The notes under the pieces are model-generated. The model was given only the letters and a program-made list of their open reading frames with translations. It had not been told where the DNA came from and did no database searches. A stretch of 57,733 bases of DNA from Lachnospiraceae bacterium (lineage in GTDB: Bacteria; Bacillota; Clostridia; Lachnospirales; Lachnospiraceae), in contig JAGBBM010000048.1 of assembly GCA_017938485.1 (NCBI GenBank), positions 1 through 57,733 of the forward strand, written 5' to 3'. A program made the translations under genes and the position numbers. Of this stretch, positions 1 through 8,177 are shown piece by piece (position 1 is the stretch's first letter; each line of letters opens with the position of its first letter).

Positions 1-1
1 G

Positions 2-55
2 ATTGGAAAGCTGGCAGGTAATATGAAAGGGATGAAGGTTACGTATAAGAAATAA
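2..55 (+). CDS. C-terminal end of an unidentified protein (partial)
   Basis: An open frame enters from the left edge and ends at TAA 53-55, giving the basic tail IGKLAGNMKGMKVTYKK. It is followed within 30 bases by a terminator hairpin, which supports a real gene end. Too little remains to name a family. Confidence 0.5.
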   Translation: MGKLAGNMKGMKVTYKK

Positions 56-83
56 CCGAATATAGTATTGATAAATTATTGGT

Positions 84-108
84 AGGGGCGATCATCTCGC
101 CCCTTTGT
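84..108 (+). terminator. Intrinsic terminator of the left-edge gene
   Basis: AGGGGCG (84-90) pairs with CGCCCCT (98-104) around a 7-nt loop and is followed by TTTGTCT. It closes the partial gene at the left edge. Confidence 0.65.
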
Positions 109-393
109 CTCTGCTTCTGTAAGGTCAGCTGGCGTTCTGCCTATCAGCCTTTTCTTGATACCTTTTTATCTTTTTGTGCATGTTTTCGGCTTTTGGAGTG
201 GCTTTTGCGTAACCATAAATATTCAGGTATAATTGTAGTGACAACATTTTGACAACAGATGGTCAGTAAGTCAAAACATATTATGCAAAATAATAAAAAA
301 ATGGCAGTTGGAATAATACAAAACTTAAACAAAAAGAGTTAAGCTTGTGACCGACTTGCCGAGTTCGAGTAAGGCTACGAGCAATGCAAGGAT

Positions 394-451
394 AGAAATA
401 GGAAGAGTCTCAGAAATGCATTTATGTATTTCTGAGGCTTTTTCTATTTCT
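394..451 (+). terminator. Long RNA hairpin, terminator-like
   Basis: Arms 394-421 and 424-451 are complementary over 28 nt. The few DNA mismatches are all G.U or U.G pairs in + strand RNA, so the transcript of this strand pairs fully while the minus-strand transcript does not. Wobble-only mismatches suggest selection on a + strand RNA. There is no clean U-tract after the stem, so its role as a terminator is uncertain. Confidence 0.5.
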
Positions 452-465
452 AGACTTATATGGCG

Positions 466-532
466 ACAGCCACGAGGCTTATGGGCGAGCGGAGCGAGCC
501 CGTAAGATGAGGCATTGCGAGTGCTAGGGCTG
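466..532 (+). other. Nested inverted repeats of unknown role
   Basis: An outer stem ACAGCC / GGGCTGT encloses an inner 9-bp stem (CTTATGGGC / GCCCGTAAG with one wobble). The loop reads GAGCGGAGCGA. It is more GC-rich than its surroundings. It could be a small repetitive element or structured RNA; nothing identifies which. Confidence 0.35.
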
Positions 533-622
533 TTCTCAGTCCATTAAACAATACAAGGATAGGTTCGGTTAGGAGGCATTTGTTGCGTGTAAAAAAACAA
601 ATGTAAAAAAGTAAAAAAAATA

Positions 623-651
623 TTTACAAAGCTAGTGTTTGGTGTTATTAT
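623..651 (+). promoter_or_regulatory. Sigma-A-like promoter of the defence operon
   Basis: TTTACA (623-628), 17-bp spacer, TATTAT (646-651). It lies 28 bases upstream of the chosen start codon of the double-HTH gene and could drive that gene and the Abi gene together. Confidence 0.6.
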
Positions 652-678
652 AAACTTATAATAATAGGAGGAATGAAA

Positions 679-1818
679 ATGTATCTGGTAGAAGATTTAT
701 TTGATAAAAGAAGTGTTGTTGGAATCAAATTAGAACAGTTTATGTTAGAAAAAGGGTGTACGAAAATAGAATTGTGTAAAAATACTGGAGTGTCTAGACC
801 TACTCTTGATAAATTATTATCAGGTACGCTGACTAACAAAACAAATTATGAAAAACATGTTAAGAAGGTATTAGAATATCTTGCAATTACACCTGATGTA
901 TTATTAGGGAATGTAAAGATTTCTTATAATAGGACTAGAGAATTAAAGAATATATTGAAAATATCATCAGATGAAATATCAGATATTACAGGTATTCCAT
1001 TGGAACGATTGAAAGATATAGAAGCGGGAAAAGAAGCAACTCTTGCAGAACTACGTGATATTGCTATGTGTCTTTCTGTGAGTGTAAACTGCTTGAAAGG
1101 GAGAAACTTTTTTGAGCCACAAATAAGTGAAATGGATTATTTTTTTGGAACAAATGATTCGAACTATTTTAGTGGATACTGGGGACATATTGGAGTAGCA
1201 ATAAATAATACGAATACATTTCATTGGTTTCCTATTGATAGAAACGTAAGAAAAATGTTATATGATGTATTGGATAATGAAAAAATTGTTGTCCCTTGTA
1301 TGAATAATAAGGTGTTATTATTGAACATGAATCATATCAAGGAAATAGTACTTTTGGATGAAGCGTGTGATCAGCCGAATTTTATAGAGTGGGATTATCA
1401 TGTTGACTGCGGTGAAATGCCTCTCGTGGTGTATGATGCATTAGAGGATTATGTATTATATGAAAACCATGATGATAAAGTATTATCAAAAAAAATGATA
1501 AAATTCTTAAGTGACTTAATGAAAAAAAAGTGTTGGACGGAAGAAGATGTAAATATGATAACTGACTTATCGAATATATATTATTCCGATGGTGTACAAA
1601 GGCCTTTGTATATCGATTTTACCCAAGATGAAACAATAACAGATGAAATTATGGATATATATATATATGAAGCTGCAGAATATAGTGAAAATATATTATA
1701 TTGTGAAGATACAGGAGGTGCGGAGATTATATTAAATATTAAAAATATTGCAATGATAGAAGCACCATTACTAAAGGTGGAAAATAAAGTATTGAAAAAG
1801 GAAGAAGACTTAATTTAA
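679..1818 (+). CDS. Double helix-turn-helix (XRE-like) protein next to the Abi toxin
   Basis: A 379-residue protein with two successive lambda-repressor-like HTH domains: about residues 15-75 (IELCKNTGVSRPTLDKLLSG) and 85-140 (DEISDITGIPLERLKDIEAG). A roughly 230-residue acidic C-terminal part resembles nothing I can name. The start at 679 is preferred over the ATG at 673 because AGGAGG (666-671) leaves 7 nt to 679 but only 1 nt to 673. The Abi_2 gene follows after 32 nt, so the two are probably one operon. The protein may be an autoregulator or a sensor part of the abortive-infection module. DNA binding is inferred from the HTH folds; the C-terminal role is unknown. Confidence 0.75.
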   Translation: MYLVEDLFDKRSVVGIKLEQFMLEKGCTKIELCKNTGVSRPTLDKLLSGTLTNKTNYEKHVKKVLEYLAITPDVLLGNVKISYNRTRELKNILKISSDEISDITGIPLERLKDIEAGKEATLAELRDIAMCLSVSVNCLKGRNFFEPQISEMDYFFGTNDSNYFSGYWGHIGVAINNTNTFHWFPIDRNVRKMLYDVLDNEKIVVPCMNNKVLLLNMNHIKEIVLLDEACDQPNFIEWDYHVDCGEMPLVVYDALEDYVLYENHDDKVLSKKMIKFLSDLMKKKCWTEEDVNMITDLSNIYYSDGVQRPLYIDFTQDETITDEIMDIYIYEAAEYSENILYCEDTGGAEIILNIKNIAMIEAPLLKVENKVLKKEEDLI

Positions 1819-1850
1819 ATAGCTCAATAGAACATATAGGAGATAAACTT

Positions 1851-2831
1851 ATGGGATATAAAACAATAGATGCACTGATGAGACATCTTCGTAAAAGTGG
1901 AATAGCTATTAAAGGTAGCACACAAAAACGCCAACTTATTAATACTGGTTATTTTCATGGCTATAAAGGGTATCGTTTTTTTGGAAATTCAAAAAGGCGA
2001 TTACCATTTACTTCTTACGAAGAGATTTATGCAACAATTCAATATGATTCACAGCTGAAAGCATTGATGTACGGCAAGATGATGTTTATTGAAACAGCTA
2101 TGAAGAATATTGCTCTAGAAAGTATTTTGGTAAACGCTAATTCAGAATACATACAGGATATGTATGATAGGGTTGTTAGCGGCTATAATAATGCACCATC
2201 AAATGCTACTGCAGAACAAAAAAAGAAGATGCAACAGAATAAACTTAATTTGCAGAATGCGATACAATCAAGTTTGGCATATGCGTACAAAAAGAACAAC
2301 CCCAAAATAACACATTTTTATAATAATGTAGGATATTCAGATGTTCCTGTATGGGCTTTGTTTGAGATAATGACTATGGGGGATTTGGGATATTTATTAT
2401 CGTGTCTTACATATGATGTTAGGGACGATATTTCAAAACGATTAGGGATAAATGTGTCTTGTGATACTGATAGGCAATTGATATATAAATACATATATAC
2501 TTTGAAAGATTTGCGTAATGCTATAGCACATAACGCAGTTGTATTTGATACCAGGTTTCGCAATATTGATCCAACAAGTGCAATGAAACAATGCCTAAAG
2601 CTTGATATAGGTTTGTCGTATGTCAATTTTAAAACCATAGGTGATTATATTATACTAATGTGTTATTATATGAAACTACTTGACACACCCAAAACGGAAA
2701 TAAGAGCATTTATAAGAGAATTTGAGAAAATAACAGATAATTACGTGAAATTGGTTAATACAAATGTTTCCGAGATTGTTATTCACCCAGATTTAAACGC
2801 AAGATTGGCAATATTAAAAAATTATATATAA
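1851..2831 (+). CDS. abiF: Abi_2 family (AbiD/AbiF-type) HEPN abortive-infection toxin
   Basis: A 326-residue protein with the family's N-terminal signature LINTGYFHGYKGYRFF near residue 30 and a C-terminal HEPN ribonuclease motif, R222-N-A-I-A-H227 (RX4H), in the context DLRNAIAHN. Abi_2 proteins mediate abortive phage infection. AbiF-type members are reported to be RNA-antitoxin-controlled toxins related to the ancestors of Cas13. AGGAGA precedes the ATG. It follows the double-HTH gene in an operon and is followed directly by a promoter and a two-hairpin candidate RNA (2870-2940), the arrangement expected of an AbiF module. RNA cleavage by this copy is inferred from the intact motif. The subgroup (AbiD versus AbiF) cannot be settled by eye. 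Confidence 0.88.
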   Translation: MGYKTIDALMRHLRKSGIAIKGSTQKRQLINTGYFHGYKGYRFFGNSKRRLPFTSYEEIYATIQYDSQLKALMYGKMMFIETAMKNIALESILVNANSEYIQDMYDRVVSGYNNAPSNATAEQKKKMQQNKLNLQNAIQSSLAYAYKKNNPKITHFYNNVGYSDVPVWALFEIMTMGDLGYLLSCLTYDVRDDISKRLGINVSCDTDRQLIYKYIYTLKDLRNAIAHNAVVFDTRFRNIDPTSAMKQCLKLDIGLSYVNFKTIGDYIILMCYYMKLLDTPKTEIRAFIREFEKITDNYVKLVNTNVSEIVIHPDLNARLAILKNYI

Positions 2832-2834
2832 ATC

Positions 2835-2863
2835 TTGAATTTTTCCGGCAAATGATGTATATT
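2835..2863 (+). promoter_or_regulatory. Promoter for the candidate antitoxin RNA
   Basis: TTGAAT (2835-2840), 17-bp spacer, TATATT (2858-2863), beginning 4 bases after the abi stop codon. An overlapping TATAAT (2863-2868) has poorer spacing. Transcription would start near 2870. Confidence 0.65.
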
Positions 2864-2869
2864 ATAATT

Positions 2870-2940
2870 AATAATTGGGGTATGTGTTTGCGGACGCATA
2901 CTTGAGAGAGTCGGAGAAATCCGGCTCTCTTGTGTTTTAG
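2870..2940 (+). ncRNA. Candidate AbiF-associated antitoxin RNA (two tandem hairpins)
   Basis: A gap of about 70 nt after the promoter holds two tight hairpins. Hairpin 1 pairs GTATGTG (2880-2886) with CGCATAC (2895-2901) around an 8-nt loop. Hairpin 2 is an 11-bp stem (2905-2915 with 2920-2930, one G.U pair) closed by a GAAA tetraloop (2916-2919) and followed by TGTGTTTT. The gap lacks an ORF. Position directly behind an Abi_2 gene, its own promoter and compact structure fit the conserved non-coding RNA reported for AbiF systems. The second hairpin could also serve as a terminator. No experimental or covariation evidence is available here. Confidence 0.6.
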
Positions 2941-2951
2941 GGATATATTTT

Positions 2952-4502
2952 ATGTACTTAGTGAGGGAAATTATGAAGAGGTCGTCAAAACCTTCTAAAA
3001 TTCAATATAATTTTTCGGGGAAGTGGGAGGATGTAAGTGATTTCCTCAGAAAATACTCTACGAATAATGTGTTAATGGAAATAAATAAAGAATCAACAGA
3101 TTTGTTTTTTAATAAGACTAACTCTGATGTTAAAGCTGTGAAAAGAGTAGAATTTCCGTTATATGGTAAGAGAAGTAGAATTCCACAAAAGCAAGAGGCT
3201 ATTATAATGGCATGGGCTTTAGTGGATTTAGCTTACTATATTATAAAAACCTCGAATGATTATAGAGGAAAGAATATAGAATTTGAACAAGAATTATATA
3301 TGCTTCAGATAGTAGTTGATACATATAAAGAAAGAGAAGAAAGCTTGTTTCTGGATGGTACTAAAGAAGATGAATCAGCAGATTTTTTCATGTATATATG
3401 GGGATTTGCGGGAGAACAGTTTAAATTTCAAAATCCTAAAATAGTATTTGATAATTTTTCTAGAGATTTGTATATGCTTTTGGAGTTGAATGAAACTAGT
3501 GTGTTTGATATAAAAAGTGCGATACAGGCGGAGATAGGTATGCCATGGGAAAAGGTGATAGCATATCTTATGATAGCATGGTACGGTTTTACGCAATCAA
3601 ATACAATGAAAGAATTAATTGGGAAGACTGTTTGGGGGGATTTGTACAAAAAAGATGAGTTTGAACAAGTCGTCAGTAGGTATACGGCTGATTATAAAAA
3701 AATACAAGAATCTGCTTTGGGAAGACAAATGTTATATGCAACCCCTTTTGTAAAAACCCAAAAGGGAGATATTGTATCTGTAAGTACATATTTGAATTTT
3801 TTTCTATGTGAGCATTGTATATTGTGGTTGGTAAGAGATTATTTTAATAAACAAGATAGTCAAGATTTTACAAATTACTTTGGTGGTTTGTTTGAAAGAT
3901 ACTTTGGTGAAATATTGGAGTTTTGTTTGCTGGAAAAAGAATATGAGCGTATTGAAGAATCCAACAATGATGAGCGAGCGGATTGGAAGTTATCTGTGGG
4001 AGAGTACAAATTTTTGGTTGAGCAAAAATCAACAGTTATGAGACTTTCTGCAAAGCAGCAGCAGACAGACGTAGAAGCTATAAAAGACTTTGCAAAAAGA
4101 ACTGTATTAAAGGCTATGAGTCAGTTGCATCACACAGAGAAACAATATAATGATGGGAAATATATAAAAATAATCTTATTATATGAGGACTATTTGAATC
4201 CTGCTTTGCTAGATAAAATTGCAAGTATGCCAGAGTGTAAGGTTGATAATGACAATTATTTTTGGATAGTTACAATTGAAGAAATGGAAATGCTTTTGAA
4301 TTTAGCTAGGTGTGATAGGGAGTTATTTAATATAATAATTGAAGAAAAAATAGACCGAGAAATTAATCATTCATTGGCAGGTAAGAGTATTATGCAATTG
4401 CTTAATGAGAAAGGTGTAAGAAAGAATGAATACATAAAGCAGGAAATATTTCGTAAGTATAGTAATATTGTTCAGAATAAAATAAGAGAAATATTGGTTT
4501 AG
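2952..4502 (+). CDS. Putative PD-(D/E)XK-like nuclease of a defence island
   Basis: A 516-residue protein that I cannot assign to a named family. Around residues 308-360 it shows an acidic helix (GLFERYFGEILEF), then D344 in RADWKL and E357-x-K359 in FLVEQKST. This D...ExK layout is that of the restriction-endonuclease fold, so DNA cleavage is a reasonable inference. The rest is helical with conserved-looking Trp and Tyr residues. ATG 2952 has AGGGA 8 nt upstream. ATG 2973, with GAGGGA 4 nt upstream, is an equally possible start. It lies between the Abi module and two other unknown genes and shares their high AT content, which fits a phage-defence effector acquired by transfer. Confidence 0.5.
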   Translation: MYLVREIMKRSSKPSKIQYNFSGKWEDVSDFLRKYSTNNVLMEINKESTDLFFNKTNSDVKAVKRVEFPLYGKRSRIPQKQEAIIMAWALVDLAYYIIKTSNDYRGKNIEFEQELYMLQIVVDTYKEREESLFLDGTKEDESADFFMYIWGFAGEQFKFQNPKIVFDNFSRDLYMLLELNETSVFDIKSAIQAEIGMPWEKVIAYLMIAWYGFTQSNTMKELIGKTVWGDLYKKDEFEQVVSRYTADYKKIQESALGRQMLYATPFVKTQKGDIVSVSTYLNFFLCEHCILWLVRDYFNKQDSQDFTNYFGGLFERYFGEILEFCLLEKEYERIEESNNDERADWKLSVGEYKFLVEQKSTVMRLSAKQQQTDVEAIKDFAKRTVLKAMSQLHHTEKQYNDGKYIKIILLYEDYLNPALLDKIASMPECKVDNDNYFWIVTIEEMEMLLNLARCDRELFNIIIEEKIDREINHSLAGKSIMQLLNEKGVRKNEYIKQEIFRKYSNIVQNKIREILV

Positions 4503-4576
4503 TTTATGGTGAGATATTTGATGTATGGTGTATAAGAGTAAGGGATGTATATTAGTTAGATAAGGGGAGATGAATG

Positions 4577-6007
4577 ATGCAAATTACGACTTTTTCGTTT
4601 GATTTTGATGAGACAAGAACTAAAGAAGTTCGTAAGGCGATAGATGAAAGATCAAACTTTGCTATACAGACAGAAAACACAGTTAGTGTTAAAGAAATGA
4701 GAGATAAACCTAATTCGGGTTACAAGAGAACAAGTAAAAAAGTATGGGGGTATGATGCTATTTATGCTTCATTAAATAGAATTGAAGATACATTGCATTA
4801 TATTAATTCGCTAGAATTAGGATCAGAAGATGCAAGAAAGCAAAGAAGTGCATTCGATTTTTTTGATTTTATAAATAATATGTATGTAATAATTCACTGT
4901 ATCCAAACACTGGGACATGTTTTTAATGTGAATCAAGATGAGTACAAACGAATCGAATTGGCAACGGATTGTTTTAATCAGCCTGGAATTACTGGGAATG
5001 GAAATGATAATGATTTTTTTGAATATGTTCGTTCGTTAGTATCGGTACATCCTGTAGAAACGGGGATGCATCCAGAATATCATGGATATGGAAAAATCCA
5101 TTGTTCTCCGTTTGCGGTGTGGACTATAGATGGACTCAGAGATGCAGACTTAAGTGTTCATATCTATACTGCTGAAAGAGGTGAGGATATAGAAACATTG
5201 CCATTGTGGGTTAATCAATTTGAAGCATATTTGAACAAGTGGATTGATTTCATTGATGTTATTGTGAAAGCCATAAAGAAATATAATGAAGAAATGACAT
5301 TAGATTATAAACAACGATTGATTTTGGAAGCTGATGAGTTTAATTCCTATGATAAATACATTGATAATTTGCGTAATGAATTAGTTATAAGAGTTGGAGA
5401 ATACACAGATTATTATCTAAAATATTATGCAAGAATATTTAGGATGGAATTGACAGAGGCAGCAAATAAGCATAAGTTTGACTTATATAAAAATGCTATA
5501 CGATATAGTTTGGGATTTCTACATAAACGATTACAAAATATGGATGTTGATGATGCGACTAATACAGGGATTATATGGCCAGATAGAGGTCTTGAAACTG
5601 AACTTTACATTGAGTTATGGAAACCTCGTAATGTAAAAAGTGAAATTAGTCAATATGGCTACGAGCTGGAAAAGATGAGTTATATTGATGGTAGTGGTGG
5701 ATATAATGAGCAGTATGGAAGAAGGTTATTAGATAAAATAAAGCCGATTATTAATAAATATGTTATATTTAAAAATGAAGAACCACCTTTTGAAACACAA
5801 GTTTTAGTTAGCATGGCAATGTATTTTGAGAGTTTTGGATATCAGAATTTGATTAATAGAAATATCCCTAATACACTAGAATTTAGAGAAGTTGTTATTT
5901 CTGATGATGAATGGGAGTTACTTATTAAGAACGAAACAACTCAAAAAGATAGAGAAAACAAATTGCGTAAATTTTTAAAAGATAATGAAATTAATGTAAG
6001 CAAATAG
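4577..6007 (+). CDS. Uncharacterised helical protein with a possible HEPN motif
   Basis: A 476-residue, largely helical and Tyr/Asn-rich protein without a domain I can name firmly. The segment YVRSLVSVHPVET contains R-X5-H, which falls within the spacing allowed for HEPN ribonucleases, and is followed by further His residues (GMHPEYHGYGKIH). ATG 4577 is chosen because GGGGAGA (4564-4570) leaves 6 nt to it and only 3 nt to the ATG at 4574. It sits 71 nt after the nuclease-like gene and 73 nt before the membrane protein gene. A role in phage defence is inferred from position only. Confidence 0.5.
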   Translation: MQITTFSFDFDETRTKEVRKAIDERSNFAIQTENTVSVKEMRDKPNSGYKRTSKKVWGYDAIYASLNRIEDTLHYINSLELGSEDARKQRSAFDFFDFINNMYVIIHCIQTLGHVFNVNQDEYKRIELATDCFNQPGITGNGNDNDFFEYVRSLVSVHPVETGMHPEYHGYGKIHCSPFAVWTIDGLRDADLSVHIYTAERGEDIETLPLWVNQFEAYLNKWIDFIDVIVKAIKKYNEEMTLDYKQRLILEADEFNSYDKYIDNLRNELVIRVGEYTDYYLKYYARIFRMELTEAANKHKFDLYKNAIRYSLGFLHKRLQNMDVDDATNTGIIWPDRGLETELYIELWKPRNVKSEISQYGYELEKMSYIDGSGGYNEQYGRRLLDKIKPIINKYVIFKNEEPPFETQVLVSMAMYFESFGYQNLINRNIPNTLEFREVVISDDEWELLIKNETTQKDRENKLRKFLKDNEINVSK

Positions 6008-6080
6008 TTATAGAAGAGATTAATTAAGATTCGCGCTTTTAGGTTTACAATTGTAAAATTATTTTGTGAAAAGGAAAGGA

Positions 6081-6911
6081 ATGAGAGCAATGGATAAAAA
6101 ATCAATTATTAATGTTGGTTTAATTACTGTTTTTGTAGCATCGTTGTTAGCATTTATATTGAATATTTTATTTAAAATTAAGTCAGATAGTATTTTTTCA
6201 GCTGAATGGCAGGCTGGAGATGCACTTGGTTATGTAGCAAGTGTATTTGGAGCGGTAGGAACAATAATTTTAGGATATGTTGCATATAAACAGAATGGAA
6301 AGCTTCAAGAATTGGAAAGTAATAATTACATAGCAAATTATAGTGCTTTAGTGTTAATGAACGAAGTGCATATAAAGGGAAAAGCTAATGTTCCTGTAAA
6401 CTGGAGCGAGCATTCTGAGCAGATAATAGTGGATGCTGATGTTAAGAGTGAATCTGGATATGTTGGATATGATTTTACCTTTGTAGCAACTGGTGTAGGT
6501 AATGCGACACCGGCGTTATTACATATTAAAGAGTGCAATGTTTTTTGTGGTGACGATGAAAAAAAGAATATGAGTAGTTATCTGTTTGGTAAAAATTATG
6601 CTGATGTTTATTCTAGAGTAGCAATACATAAGGATAATAAAATAAAATTCGGAATGACATATATTGTAGATAAAAATAAAAAAGATGCTTTTGAAAAATC
6701 GATTAAGCAAAATGCTTATAATGTTATTGTAGAAGTTGTATTTTATATTGTGACAGATAAAAATGTTATTACAAAGTGTAAGTGTCGTTCGTATTGTAAT
6801 GGGCAAAATCAAAATGATAATATTAGATGGGAAGATAAGGATCCTATGGTTTTCTTCTATGGTCATGATATAGCTGATGTAAGGAGTATGAAGATTTCGG
6901 GAGAGGAATAG
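6081..6911 (+). CDS. Two-TM membrane protein with soluble C-terminal domain
   Basis: About 276 residues. Two N-terminal membrane helices (one following KKSIINVGLI, one at LGYVASVFGAVGTIILGYVA) are joined by a short loop, followed by about 190 soluble residues with several Cys. This two-helix layout with the DALGYVASVFGAVGT-like second helix recurs in membrane proteins of defence islands, where such proteins can act as pore-forming effectors; that role is inference. The ATG at 6081 (AAGGA 5 nt upstream) or 6090 is preferred over the GTG at 6066, which has no ribosome site. It is the last gene of the AT-rich island. Confidence 0.5.
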   Translation: MRAMDKKSIINVGLITVFVASLLAFILNILFKIKSDSIFSAEWQAGDALGYVASVFGAVGTIILGYVAYKQNGKLQELESNNYIANYSALVLMNEVHIKGKANVPVNWSEHSEQIIVDADVKSESGYVGYDFTFVATGVGNATPALLHIKECNVFCGDDEKKNMSSYLFGKNYADVYSRVAIHKDNKIKFGMTYIVDKNKKDAFEKSIKQNAYNVIVEVVFYIVTDKNVITKCKCRSYCNGQNQNDNIRWEDKDPMVFFYGHDIADVRSMKISGEE

Positions 6912-7246
6912 AACATGCAATTATACGCTTGACACCACTCTATTCCAAATGTTATTCTACGGTTGCACTTTGGTTGCAAAAACCACCAAAAAACGAAATA
7001 ATCTGTAAAAACAACAGAAAAATAGTATTAGAAATAGTGACTGTGGAAGAAGAAAATTACGAAAAACCATACGCGACGTAGAGTTTGAGTAGTATCCACA
7101 GGCTTTCAAATAGCTTTTAAAAGACGGAGAATTATATAAAATATTCTCCGTCGTTTTACTAAATATAAGGCTTCTCTTCCCCAGTCCCATTTTTTGTACA
7201 CCACCCATGTTAACATCCCATTATCAAACAAAGGAGATGTTCAACC
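6912..7246. other. Non-coding gap at the right side of the defence block
   Basis: No supported gene. It contains a near-tandem repeat (GGTTGCACTTTGGTTGCA, about 6962-6979) and the bidirectional hairpin listed separately. Short GTTGCA or GACAACA tandem repeats also occur near 238-256 on the other side of the block (TGACAACATTTTGACAACA). The two are not the same sequence, so this is not evidence of att sites. Confidence 0.4.
7119..7157. terminator. Bidirectional terminator hairpin
   Basis: GACGGAGAAT (7123-7132) pairs perfectly with ATTCTCCGTC (7143-7152), flanked by AAAA on the left and GTTTT on the right. It separates the defence genes from the methylase. Confidence 0.7.
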
Positions 7247-8164
7247 ATGACACTAGCGGACAAACTATTCAACTGTTTCAAGAAACAAGATTCCTTCACT
7301 TTAACCGATGCCTACAAGGCAAATCGTGAGAAACCAAGAGAAACTGTCCGAGCAAGGATATATGATAATTTGGGTATCCGTTTTGAAAGAATAGCCAAGG
7401 GAGTGTATAAAACCCTTGATTCGAATGAAGCTTGTGTACTTTTAGAGGGTGACGGAAGAGACCTTTCTATGCTTGAAGATAATAGCATTGACTGTATTTT
7501 TACAGACCATCCATGGTTAGATTTAAAATCGAACAAGGGAGGTACAAGAGCATTCGCCCAGTACGAATGTTTTAAGTATACCTTAGAAGACTTCAAGGAA
7601 AAGGCAAGAGTGCTTAAGGATGGTTGCTTTTTGGTAGAGATACTCCCGGCAGAGAATGAAAATAACTACGAATATCTGTATCAAATAAAGCAATATGCAA
7701 AAGAGGCAGGATTCATATACTATTCAAAAGTTCCATGGAAAAAAGGAACCTTTGTGAGTAACACCGGGCGTAAGGCAAAGAACACACAGGATGTTATGAT
7801 ATTTTCAAAAGGGAAGGCGAGAAGCATGCGGTATGACAAGAAAAAGTCAGATGCTACAGGTAAGCCTTGTTATATGAGTGGATGTAACGGTATGCTACCC
7901 ACTATGTTTGATGTACAACCTGTGCCTAAGAACAAGAAAATACATCAAAGCGAATTGCCATTGTCTCTATGTGAACGGATATTGCAATACGTTACATATG
8001 AAGATGAAGTTGTTCTGGATTCCTTTGCGGGTAGTGGAGTTATAGGAGAGGCTGCTTTAAATACAAAGCGAAGTTGTATTTTGATCGAAATACTGAAAGA
8101 AAATATCGAAAAGATAAAAAAGCGATTTGAAGGAAATATATTATTTCAACCAATGATGGAATGA
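7247..8164 (+). CDS. Orphan beta-class DNA methyltransferase with N-terminal winged-helix-like domain
   Basis: A 305-residue protein. The catalytic motif comes first (FTDHPW, residues 85-90, a DPPW variant with His) and the AdoMet-binding motif last (DSFAGSG near 258-264). This order marks the beta class of N6-adenine/N4-cytosine methylases. Residues 1-57 look like a small winged-helix domain ending in the strand FERIAKGVYKTL, which could contribute DNA recognition. AAGGAGATG precedes the ATG. No endonuclease gene is adjacent, so it is either a solitary methylase or a mobile-element modification enzyme. The His in the catalytic motif is unusual and activity should not be assumed. Confidence 0.75.
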   Translation: MTLADKLFNCFKKQDSFTLTDAYKANREKPRETVRARIYDNLGIRFERIAKGVYKTLDSNEACVLLEGDGRDLSMLEDNSIDCIFTDHPWLDLKSNKGGTRAFAQYECFKYTLEDFKEKARVLKDGCFLVEILPAENENNYEYLYQIKQYAKEAGFIYYSKVPWKKGTFVSNTGRKAKNTQDVMIFSKGKARSMRYDKKKSDATGKPCYMSGCNGMLPTMFDVQPVPKNKKIHQSELPLSLCERILQYVTYEDEVVLDSFAGSGVIGEAALNTKRSCILIEILKENIEKIKKRFEGNILFQPMME

Positions 8165-8177
8165 TAGTACAAGTTTA

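Larger units (their letters stand above)
109..622. other. Non-coding stretch with hairpins; possible decayed sequence
   Basis: No convincing gene is visible. A 40-codon minus-strand frame (125-247) starting MLSLQLYLNIYGYAK and ending in a Lys-rich tail has no ribosome site and may be a remnant. Separate hairpins occur at 394-451 and 466-532. A further imperfect stem (CATTTGTT / AACAAATG, about 577-605) sits just before the promoter of the next gene. The phrase CAATGCAAGGATAG (383-396) recurs as CAATACAAGGATAG (549-562). This patchwork is what the edge of an inserted accessory block often looks like, but no integrase or att site can be demonstrated. Confidence 0.4.

Noticed and set aside
125-332. 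Minus-strand frames (62 and 40 codons) that might be an integrase tail
   Set aside because: No ribosome site, no recombinase motif (no Tyr-containing HxLRH region), and two competing frames. Kept only as a note in the gap entry.
238-6979. att-like direct repeats bounding the defence island
   Set aside because: The GACAACA and GTTGCA tandem motifs on the two sides are different sequences, so no insertion boundary is supported.
6957-7208. 83-codon minus-strand frame
   Set aside because: Low-complexity translation, overlaps the terminator hairpin and lacks a ribosome site.
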